Positions 8,159-16,900 of a stretch of DNA of 54,100 nucleotides are shown one piece after another. The position numbers and the translations under genes are program-made. Origin of the DNA: Heyndrickxia sporothermodurans. Its GTDB lineage: Bacteria > Bacillota > Bacilli > Bacillales > Bacillaceae_C. Below the pieces are notes generated by a model, which was given only the letters and a program-made list of their open reading frames with translations, was not told the origin of the DNA and made no database searches. Position 1 is the first letter of the stretch. Every line of letters starts with the position of its first letter. The stretch lies in NCBI GenBank assembly GCA_018333075.1, contig BORH01000024.1, forward strand, positions 1-54,100, read 5' to 3'.

Positions 8159-9913
8159 TTACGAGTCTAATTGTTGAACTTGGAAAAGGTTATAATAATG
8201 ACCTTGTTTTCTCATCAATTCTTCATGTGATCCCATTTCAGCTATTTTCCCATGTTCAATTAATACGATCCGATCTGCGTGTGTAATCGTTGAAAGTCGG
8301 TGAGCGACAATAAAGGTTGTTCGATCCTTTGCTAGCTTCTCTAATGCCTCTTGTATTAAGTGTTCACTTTCCAAATCAAGCGCAGAGGTCGCTTCATCTA
8401 ATATTAAGATAGGTGGATTTTTCAAAAATACCCGGGCAATCGCAATTCTCTGCTTTTGACCACCAGAAAGCTTCACTCCTCTTTCGCCAACCTTCGTTTC
8501 ATATCCATCTACAAGCTGCGTAATAAAATCATGTGCATTTGCTGCTTTCGCTGCTTCAATAACATCCTCTTCAGTTGCATCTGGCTTTCCAAGCAAAATA
8601 TTTAATTTAACCGATTCACTAAAGAGAATATTATCCTGCAGCACCATCCCAATTTTATCCCGCAAGCTTCTTACTTTGAAGTCACGAATATCAGTACCAT
8701 CTAGTAGAATTGCTCCGTCAGTTACATCATAGAAACGCGGAATCAGACTGACTAAGGAGGACTTACCTCCACCACTCATTCCGACTAAAGCAATCGTTTC
8801 TCCAGCTTGAACATCTAGGTTAATATCTTTTAAGACAGAAATATCTTGATCATTATAAGAAAAGTTAACGTGTTTAAAGGAAATTTCGCCTTTAACCTCT
8901 TTACACGCAATGGCGTTTGGCGAATCATCAATATCGTATTTTTCATCCATTAGCTCAAATACTCGATCCATAGAAGCATACGCTTGGGTCAACGTTGTTC
9001 CTGAATTAACCAATCGACGTAATGGGCTGTATAATCGATCAATATAAGCAATGAATGCCGCCATCGTTCCAATCGTTAAATTTCCATGGATGACCTGATA
9101 TCCGGCAAATCCAATCACAATTAAAGGAGCAATATCTGTTAGCGTATTAACGACCGAAAACGCTTTGGCTGTCCAGCTCGTTTGCTGTAATGCCTTATTA
9201 AGAAAGTTCTTATTATGTGTACGAAAACGTTCCTGCTCATGATCTTCGATTGCAAAGCTTTTGATGACTGGCATTCCTTGAACACGTTCATGCAAATAGC
9301 CTTGAACCTCTGCAAGCGCCTGTGAACGCGCCCTAGTAAATGTACGTAGATTACCGAAAAAGTATTTTACAGAAATCGCATACAAAGGAAAAACGATTAA
9401 GGAAACAATGGTTAGCGGAACATCCATAGTAAACATGATGACAACAGCGATTAATATCGTTGCCGCGTCTAACCAAACATTCATTAACCCCGTAATAACA
9501 AAATCCTTCGTTTGCTCGACATCATTAATCACTCGAGAAATGACTTCTCCAGCTCTTGTATTTGAATAGTACTTAAAGCTAAGCTTTTGCAAATGTGTAA
9601 ACAGTCGATCTCTAATATCGTATAAAATTTTACTTGCGGTCCATTGTGCAAAATATTGACGATAATACTCGACTGGCGGTCTCAAAATAATAAATATTCC
9701 AAGCATAATGGACATAGCTACAAATAGCTTCGTGTTTTTTTCATCGACTGTTAATTCCGAATTTGTCACTACACCATCAATTACATATTTAATAATAGCC
9801 GGAATAAGTAACGGTATAGCAAATTTTATTAATCCGATAATTAACGTACCGATAATTTGCATTGTATACGGCTTAACAAACTTCATATATCTTTTTGTGC
9901 TGCTCAAATTCAT
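8159..9913 (-). CDS. ygaD: YgaD, ABC exporter with fused membrane and ATPase domains
   Basis: A 584-residue half-transporter (ABCB/MsbA-like, works as a dimer): six transmembrane helices in about 1-320 and a nucleotide-binding domain in about 340-584. Visible motifs are Walker [10 protein letters not shown], signature LSGGQKQR, Walker [13 protein letters not shown] and the H-loop in VAHRLST. The substrate is unknown. I take the ATG at 9913: it has GAGGGGA upstream and the protein then begins [16 protein letters not shown], as family members do. An in-frame extension to 10009 is possible but runs into the ygaC terminator, which argues against it. Confidence 0.88.
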   Translation of the reverse strand: MNLSSTKRYMKFVKPYTMQIIGTLIIGLIKFAIPLLIPAIIKYVIDGVVTNSELTVDEKNTKLFVAMSIMLGIFIILRPPVEYYRQYFAQWTASKILYDIRDRLFTHLQKLSFKYYSNTRAGEVISRVINDVEQTKDFVITGLMNVWLDAATILIAVVIMFTMDVPLTIVSLIVFPLYAISVKYFFGNLRTFTRARSQALAEVQGYLHERVQGMPVIKSFAIEDHEQERFRTHNKNFLNKALQQTSWTAKAFSVVNTLTDIAPLIVIGFAGYQVIHGNLTIGTMAAFIAYIDRLYSPLRRLVNSGTTLTQAYASMDRVFELMDEKYDIDDSPNAIACKEVKGEISFKHVNFSYNDQDISVLKDINLDVQAGETIALVGMSGGGKSSLVSLIPRFYDVTDGAILLDGTDIRDFKVRSLRDKIGMVLQDNILFSESVKLNILLGKPDATEEDVIEAAKAANAHDFITQLVDGYETKVGERGVKLSGGQKQRIAIARVFLKNPPILILDEATSALDLESEHLIQEALEKLAKDRTTFIVAHRLSTITHADRIVLIEHGKIAEMGSHEELMRKQGHYYNLFQVQQLDS

Positions 9914-10009
9914 TCTCCCCTCAGCAGTTTCTCTTGCAGTAGAAGCTTTTTCTTTCATATTTTTATTGTTGCTGTTTCGGAAATTTTTATAAAAGAAAAG
10001 AATCTTCAT

Positions 10010-10039
10010 GAAAAAAACCTGTAGCTTATAGCAACAGGT
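10010..10039 (-). terminator. Terminator after ygaC
   Basis: On the minus strand ACCTGT...ACAGGT is followed by TTTTTTT. It separates ygaC from ygaD and lies where an extended ygaD start would have to be. Confidence 0.8.
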
Positions 10040-10059
10040 AAAGAATAGTATAACAAATA

Positions 10060-10590
10060 TTATCTACGATAGGTTAAATAACGCTCATACCATATATCAA
10101 TAAAATCAGGTGCGAACGGTCCTTTCCTTTGACGAATCCACTTGACTAGGTTGTCCACATTCCGCTTTAAAATATGGTCGATAACATCCGGATAGCCCAT
10201 TTGCTTTCGATGACACTCATATTCATCCTCATCCAACAATGTATAAGTCATATCAGGAAATACTTTAATATCTAAATCATAATCAATATATTTTAGCGCT
10301 TCTTTATCATAAACAAAGGGAGAACCTAAATTACAATAATAGTAAATGCCGTCCTCTCTAATCATTCCAATAATATTAAACCAATGATCCGCATGAAAGT
10401 AACAAATGGCAGGTTCACGGGTAATCCACGTACGTCCATCTGACTCTGTTACAATTGTTCGATCATTCCCACCAATAACAAGAGATTTCGTCCCTTTTAA
10501 AACGGTTGTCTCTTCCCATATTCGATGGATATATCCATTATGCTTATAACTATGTATTTGTATCGTCTCACCTTCAATGGGAATACCCAT
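10060..10590 (-). CDS. ygaC: YgaC, DUF402 nucleoside phosphatase-like protein
   Basis: A 176-residue soluble protein of the DUF402 family. Staphylococcal and Bacillus relatives act as nucleoside di- and triphosphate phosphatases (Ntdp type) with divalent metal. The family landmarks [10 protein letters not shown] and [13 protein letters not shown] carry the acidic residues expected to bind metal. ATG start with GGGGAGAAGG upstream. It ends in its own terminator. The enzymatic role is transferred from the family. Confidence 0.85.
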   Translation of the reverse strand: MGIPIEGETIQIHSYKHNGYIHRIWEETTVLKGTKSLVIGGNDRTIVTESDGRTWITREPAICYFHADHWFNIIGMIREDGIYYYCNLGSPFVYDKEALKYIDYDLDIKVFPDMTYTLLDEDEYECHRKQMGYPDVIDHILKRNVDNLVKWIRQRKGPFAPDFIDIWYERYLTYRR

Positions 10591-10737
10591 ACCTTCTCCC
10601 CTACCTTTATAAATAAAAATATATGTAAAATCCGCACATAATCTATAATAGAATTTTTTACTATTATAACGTTTTTTAAGAAAATTTAAAACAAAAGTCT
10701 ATATTAAGTTAGCTATTCAATGTATTAAACTTAAAAA

Positions 10738-10770
10738 GCAAAAGAGCCTTACGATTACGTAAGAGCTCCT
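10738..10770 (-). terminator. Terminator overlapping the ygaB 3' end
   Basis: GAGC-TTACG/CGTAA-GCTC stem (10743-10770) followed on the minus strand by TTTTGCTTTTT. The last codons and stop of ygaB form the upstream arm. Confidence 0.8.
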
Positions 10771-11021
10771 TCCGTCAGCACTTTTATTTCTTGGTAATGA
10801 CGAATCACATCATCTGTTTGTGTTTCAAATAGTTTATGGATTTTATCCAGCTCTATTTTCATCTGTATGATTTCGTTTTTTATACTGTCCAGCTTTGCTT
10901 CTTCCTGTAATTGTTCGAGCTCCTGCTCTAATTCTTGGCATCGTTCAATTTCTGATTGCAAATATAATAATTGCTCCATCGTCTTCATTTGATCCATAAT
11001 TAAATCATTGAATTCTTTCAT
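10755..11021 (-). CDS. ygaB: YgaB, small coiled-coil protein
   Basis: An 88-residue protein, almost entirely helical, with heptad-like Leu/Ile/Gln/Glu patterning from about 5 to 72 that suggests a coiled coil. No signal peptide or transmembrane segment. It matches YgaB of Bacillus by position (between ygaC and sspE) and general sequence; its function is unknown. ATG start with GGAAGGTGAAGGG just upstream. The gene's end is built into its terminator. Confidence 0.75.
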   Translation of the reverse strand: MKEFNDLIMDQMKTMEQLLYLQSEIERCQELEQELEQLQEEAKLDSIKNEIIQMKIELDKIHKLFETQTDDVIRHYQEIKVLTEGALT

Positions 11022-11083
11022 CCCTTCACCTTCCTTAACGATTGATCTATTTTATGTAATTCGTTTATTTTATAAAAACTCCT

Positions 11084-11112
11084 TTGACTAGTTCTGTCAC
11101 TTCAAATATGGT
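11084..11112 (+). promoter_or_regulatory. Possible promoter for a transcript across the structured element
   Basis: TTGACT, 17 nt, TATGGT on the plus strand, facing away from ygaB. No plus-strand protein gene follows before the terminator at 11362-11394, so if it is active it would make an RNA of roughly 275 bases that includes the folded element at 11170-11296. Confidence 0.4.
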
Positions 11113-11169
11113 TTTGTCGAATGAAAATGAAAGAGATAGATTTGAAAACATTGCATAAACAAATGCGTA

Positions 11170-11296
11170 AGCTCCTTGATCAGCCCCGACAAGCAAATGT
11201 TCGAAGTCCGCACTTTGACTTCATTGGGAAAGTCCAAATATCAACTTTCCTCGGTGAAAGGTTATTTGACCTCGAGGGGCTAGGCGCGGTGGAGCT
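11170..11296 (+). ncRNA. Structured intergenic element (candidate RNA or dispersed repeat)
   Basis: A 127-base element with nested complementary arms: AGCTCC (11170-11175) with GGAGCT (11291-11296); AGCCCC (11182-11187) with GGGGCT (11276-11281); CAAAT (11194-11198) with ATTTG (11264-11268). Inside are two hairpins, GAAGTC/GACTTC (11203-11222) and GGAAAGT/ACTTTCC (11227-11250). All five pair in one consistent branched fold. Two reading frames across it stay open (one starts at 11121), but neither resembles a known protein and the frames run into the sspE terminator and shadow. I have an unverified impression that similar sequence recurs in other Bacillaceae intergenic regions, so a dispersed repeat is as likely as a dedicated RNA. 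The strand is tentative. Confidence 0.5.
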
Positions 11297-11361
11297 GACC
11301 GTAAACTTCCCACATAGGATAGTTATCCACAAGCGAATATTTTATCATTTCTTATACATTG

Positions 11362-11394
11362 AAAAAGGACATCCACGAAGAGGATGCCCTTTTT
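11362..11394. terminator. Bidirectional terminator after the sspE-like gene
   Basis: AAAAAGG-CATCC/GGATG-CCTTTTT stem with one mismatch and a seven-base loop. It has T-runs for both strands, ending the gamma-SASP gene on the minus strand and any plus-strand transcript from 11120 onwards. Confidence 0.88.
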
Positions 11395-11411
11395 ACTTAT
11401 TTATTGTTCAA

Positions 11412-11606
11412 TTATTTTCCAGCGTTTTGGTTTTTACGAGATTCAGCTTGTTGGTTTTGTTGTCTTACTGATTGTACATCAGTTTCACTACCGAACTCAG
11501 TTCCGAATTGTCCTTGTCCAGCAGTACCTTGTGCAGATTTAGCATTTTGTTGTTTTACTTCATTAATGTTAGTACCAGCTTGTGATTTGTTAGTTTGGTT
11601 TGCCAT
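11412..11606 (-). CDS. sspE: Gamma-type small acid-soluble spore protein
   Basis: A 64-residue Gln/Asn-rich protein with the gamma-SASP core QGQFGTEFGSETD followed by QSVRQQNQQAE. Gamma-SASPs do not bind DNA; they are a spore amino-acid reserve degraded by the Gpr protease at germination, and the TEF-SET region is the usual cleavage site. Only one such core is present, whereas B. subtilis SspE has two and is longer (84 residues). ATG start at 11606 with GGAGGTGAT just upstream; a longer in-frame extension to 11639 is not supported. Expression should be forespore (sigma-G), but I could not place a convincing sigma-G promoter. Confidence 0.92.
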   Translation of the reverse strand: MANQTNKSQAGTNINEVKQQNAKSAQGTAGQGQFGTEFGSETDVQSVRQQNQQAESRKNQNAGK

Positions 11607-11699
11607 TTTTATCACCTCCACGCTCCTTAATGTAACCAAACGCGGAGGGAGTTATTCTAAATTTTTTTGATAGAATTTACCAAAGTTACTCTGTATATT

Positions 11700-12467
<768 letters not shown>

Positions 12468-12587
12468 TCATGATTCAACCCAGTTTAAGAGTCCTCACTT
12501 TTCTTCATTATTTTATCGATAAAATGAATAACAAACAATGTTTGTCTATATGCTAACTATTAATCACTTTAAAGGAGGTCTTACACC

Positions 12588-12764
12588 ATGTCTACTGTAC
12601 GCGACATGACAGAACTAGCAATGATTTCTATCTATGATTGGAACAATACAGAAATTGAACATTTCCATCATTCATTTCAGCAAATTCTTCCCTATTTAAA
12701 TGCCGAAGGACAAACACTATATAGAGAAATAATCGAAGAAATAGAAAGAAGGCAAAAACCTTAA
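12588..12764 (+). CDS. Small 58-residue protein of unknown function
   Basis: ATG start with AAAGGAGG seven bases upstream, an excellent ribosome binding site, encoding 58 residues with many acidic residues and a helical C-terminus ending in EIERRQKP. No signal peptide, membrane segment or cysteines. I do not recognise a family with certainty; a small conserved Bacillus protein is often annotated near fabL. Its stop is two bases from the gltC stop on the other strand, with no terminator in between, so the transcripts must overlap. A dyad ACAAAC/GTTTGT lies about 45-60 bases upstream. Confidence 0.75.
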   Translation: MSTVRDMTELAMISIYDWNNTEIEHFHHSFQQILPYLNAEGQTLYREIIEEIERRQKP

Positions 12765-12766
12765 AC

Positions 12767-13672
12767 CTACATTTGAAAACGATATAATCGATCATAAAAG
12801 GATTTTAAAAATTGATAAAGGAGCTTTTCCGAAGGGGCAAGCTCCCTATTTTTAGGTGTAATAACACCGACGGATCGAATAAAGCTTTGATCATCAATAG
12901 GAATCGTTCTTAAATCCTTTGGCAGATTATAGGAAAAGGCAAGCTCAGGCAATATAGCGATTCCTACTCCTGCTGCCACAAGTCCTTTTATCGTATCAAC
13001 ATCCTCGCCTTCAAAGGCAATCATGGGATCAAACCCAGCGTGATGACAAGCCTTTTCTATTGTCGATCTAATAAAGGATTCCTTGCGAAAGGTAACAAAT
13101 CTTTCCTCTTGAAGCTGTCCAATTCGAATGATCGGTTCAGAACTCAGATGATGATTTTCTGATACGACTAGAAGCAATTTTTCTGTAAAAAAAATATCAC
13201 CTTTCACTAATGGATGATCACTTAATACCGGAGCAATAAACGCAATATCGATATCCCCTCTTTCAATTTGCTTCACCAAATAAGTAGGATTTCCTTGATG
13301 AAAATGAAAATGAAGATTTGGATGGCTTTCTCTAAATTGTGAAAACATCATAGAAAACGTACTGACAGATAAGCCAGATGAAAAACCTAAATGAATAATT
13401 CCGGTATTAGGGTTTAAATATTCCTCCACTTTTTCTTTTGCTTTCTCCAACTCAATCATTATTCGTTCGGCATGTTCTAAAAACATTTTCCCCATATGTG
13501 TTAGCTTTACATTACGACCTTCACGATCAAAAAGAGGGATTCCCAGCTCTGATTCTAATAAAGATATTTGACGGCTAATCGCTGATTGAGCTACATGTAA
13601 GCTTTCAGCTGCCTTCGTTACGTGTTCACGCTTTGCTACCTCAATAAAATAAATAATTTGGCGTAATTCCAA
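12767..13672 (-). CDS. gltC: GltC-like LysR-family activator
   Basis: A 301-residue LysR-type regulator: winged HTH in 1-60 (HVTKAAESLHVAQSAISRQI) and a two-lobed effector domain from about 90. In B. subtilis GltC activates gltAB when 2-oxoglutarate is plentiful and is inhibited by glutamate. It starts MELRQIIYFIEVAKREHVTKA, close to GltC, and ends with the family PKNRELAPS segment. It is divergent from gltA over a 252-base gap with a GltC-type dyad, the same layout as in B. subtilis. Negative autoregulation is likely from the position of that dyad next to its own start. Confidence 0.92.
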   Translation of the reverse strand: MELRQIIYFIEVAKREHVTKAAESLHVAQSAISRQISLLESELGIPLFDREGRNVKLTHMGKMFLEHAERIMIELEKAKEKVEEYLNPNTGIIHLGFSSGLSVSTFSMMFSQFRESHPNLHFHFHQGNPTYLVKQIERGDIDIAFIAPVLSDHPLVKGDIFFTEKLLLVVSENHHLSSEPIIRIGQLQEERFVTFRKESFIRSTIEKACHHAGFDPMIAFEGEDVDTIKGLVAAGVGIAILPELAFSYNLPKDLRTIPIDDQSFIRSVGVITPKNRELAPSEKLLYQFLKSFYDRLYRFQM

Positions 13673-13686
13673 GTCAAATTCCCACC

Positions 13687-13734
13687 AATCTAATTTTGAG
13701 ATTATTTTGTTCTTAATAATATATTGTAAAGATT
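13687..13734. promoter_or_regulatory. GltC binding region in the gltC-gltA intergenic space
   Basis: The dyad AATCTAATTTTGAGATT (13687-13703) differs by one base from the ATCTC-type box I dyad I remember for B. subtilis GltC, and sits 14 bases from the gltC start. A second AGATT half-site lies at 13730-13734. A TATAAT at 13848-13853 may be the gltA -10, with a poor -35 as expected for an activated promoter, and a direct repeat ATCCCT (13805, 13821) lies upstream of it. Box identity is by recall, not by search. Confidence 0.6.
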
Positions 13735-13924
13735 AATAAATTTAAAGTAAAATTTTTTTATTATCAAATACTCTGTGATTTCCTAATTTTATAAAAAGTG
13801 GAGGTATCCCTTGCAAAAGCATCCCTAACGTTTAAAGGTAGGGTCACTATAATTTATTTCAGAAAATTCAGTGTTTTCACAAAACACTTCGATTCAGATT
13901 ATTTTATGGAAGGAATGATAGCAA

Positions 13925-16900
13925 ATGACTTTTCAGAACAACAAATACCAAAAAGTCGGACTATACCAACCAGATTTTGAACATGATGCTTGCGGTATTG
14001 GCTTTTATGCAGATATAAAAGGACGTCCTTCTCACGAAATTGTAGCATCTGCATTAGTTATGCTTCAGAGATTAGATCATCGTGCAGGCAAAAGCAGTGA
14101 TAATCAAACAAGTGATGGGGCAGGAATTCTTTTGCAAATTCCACATGAATTTTTCCAGAAGGTATGCCCATTTCAGCTGCCAAATAAGAGTGAATACGCA
14201 GTAGCGATGGTATTTTTACCAAAGAAAGAAGATCAACAAAAACAAATCATTTCTGATTTTCAGTCAGAAGCCACAAATTTAAATCTTTCCTTTATAGGAG
14301 AACGTACTGTCCCCGTCTCTCCTCAGTTCATAGGTGAAATAGCAAAATCCACCCAACCATATGTTACACAATTATTTTTCAAAAAGGCAAAGGATACAAA
14401 CGATACCCAATTTTCTAAACAGCTCTACCTATTAAGAAGAATTCTTGAAAAAAAATATAGCAATCAATTATATATTTCTAGTTTATCAAATGAAACGATT
14501 GTTTATAAAGGGCTACTTTCTGCAGAACAGCTATCCTTTTTTTATAACGATCTTAATGAGCCAAGTTTTACATCGGCTCTTGCCCTTGTACATTCAAGAT
14601 TTAGTACGAATACATTCCCAAGCTGGGAGCGTGCACATCCAAATCGCCTCATCGCACATAATGGAGAAATAAATACCATTAAAGGAAATATGAATTCATT
14701 TAATTCAAAGATTCCATCCTTTTTACAAGAGCTTGATCAGCTAAATGTTGAATCCATTTTGCCAATCATTCATCCTGAAGGCAGTGATTCAGCCATGTTT
14801 GATAATGTATTAGAATTTTTAACATTAAATGAAATGACATTACCTCAGGCAGTCATGATGATGGTACCTGAACCATGGGAAAACAATGATGAAATGCCTT
14901 CTTATCTTAAAGCGTTCTATGAATATCATAGTCTTTCTATGGAACCATGGGATGGTCCGATGGCTCTAGGATTCTCAAATGGTAAACAAATTGGAGCTAT
15001 ACTTGATCGGAATGGATTACGTCCCGGTCGTTATTATGTAACGAAGGACGATAAAGTAATCTTTTCATCTGAAGTTGGTGTCATTGATATTCCAGACGAA
15101 CATGTCAAAGAGAAAAAGCATTTAAAACCAGGAGAATTACTATTTATTGATACTGAGCTTGGAAGAATGATTCCTAATGATGAGCTTAAAGCTATGATCA
15201 GTCACGAACAGCCCTATAAGCAATATCTTCAGGAACATGTCATTTCAATAAAAGCTAGCAATAAACAGGCTTCCCAAGCAATGGACAAACAAGAAAATCT
15301 CACTTTTCTCCAAAAGGTTTTTGGCTATACGTATGAAGAAGTAATGAAATCGATTAAACCAATGTCTATTGAAATGAAAGAACCAACAGGATCGATGGGG
15401 ATTGATACGCCGCTTGCTGTTCTTTCTGAAAGACCCCAGCTGTTGTTTCATTACTTTAAACAAAGCTTTTCACAAGTTACCAATCCACCAATTGATGCAA
15501 TAAGAGAGGAATGTGTCATCTCTACAGTCACTTGGCTAGGACCTCAAGTTAAATTATTAGGTGAAAAAGCGAATCATCTAAAACATTTCAAACTTGCAAA
15601 CCCATTTTTAGAGACATCAGCCTTTAAGGTGTTACAAAAAAATGGAACCGTTAAAGAATTACCTATGATTTTTTCCGAGGAAGCTGGGATTGAGCAGGCC
15701 TTACGCAAGCTTTGCGAAGAGGCATTAATCTCTATAAAAGCGGGAACTGAGCTGTTGATTCTTACTGACAAACATACTGATGATCAATCCATTCCTATTC
15801 CATCGTTATTAGCAACATCTTGTCTTCACCATTTTTTAATAAAAAATGGTGTAAGGACAAAAGCAAGTATCATCATTGATTCAGGGGAACCAAGGGATTC
15901 TCATCATATGGCAATGCTTATTGGATATGGAGCCGATGCACTTCACCCTTATTTAGCATACGAGACGATTAAACAATTAATTATTGAAAAGCATATTCAA
16001 CTTCCATTGAAACAAGCGATTCAAAATTATCTTCACGCCCTTACAAGTGGTGTTGTAAAAATTATGTCCAAGGTTGGCATCTCCTCCATCCAAAGCTATC
16101 GTGGAGCACAAACCTTTGAAGCTCTTGGAATTTCAGAAGCAGTTATCGATCAATACTTTACTGGAACCGTATCACAGATTGGTGGAATTGGTTTAAATGA
16201 AATCGCAAATGAAGCTTTGTTGCGTCATAAGAAAAGCAAAACAGAGCTTCATTCTCATGATCACACACTTGATTCTGGTAGCGAATTACAGTGGAGAAGT
16301 GAAGGAGAGCATCATCAATTTAATCCTCTTATCATTCATACATTACAGCGTGCTGCAAGAATGAATGATAAAACTGTGTATAAAAAATTTGTAAATATGC
16401 ATGAAAACAGTCCTTTTACAACTGTTCGCAGCCTTTTCACTTTAAATAGTCAAAGACAGCCAATTCCATTGGATGAGGTTGAACCAATCGAAGAAATATT
16501 CAAGCGTTTTAAAACGGGGGCAATGTCCTATGGTTCATTAAGTAAGGAAGCCCATGAAGCACTGGCGATCGCTATGAATCGAATCGGTGGAAAAAGCAAT
16601 AGTGGTGAAGGCGGAGAAGAGATTGAGCGTTCAATAGCAGATGAAAATGGTGAATTTAGAAGAAGTGCGATTAAACAGGTTGCCTCTGGTCGTTTCGGTG
16701 TAACTAGCTATTATCTTTCCGAAGCCGAGGAAATTCAAATAAAAATGGCACAAGGAGCAAAACCTGGTGAAGGCGGTCAATTACCAGGAAACAAAGTTTA
16801 TCCTTGGATAGCTGAAGTAAGAGGATCAACTCCAGGAGTTGGCTTAATCTCTCCGCCACCACATCATGATATTTATTCAATAGAAGATCTTGCCCAATTA

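Noticed and set aside
11121-11471. 116-codon open frame starting at 11121 and a 103-codon one at 11359
   Set aside because: The first crosses the structured element and the sspE terminator and has no convincing ribosome binding site; the second is antisense to the gamma-SASP gene.
13798-13980. 60-codon open frame upstream of gltA
   Set aside because: It covers the gltA promoter and start and has no good match to a protein; chance frame.
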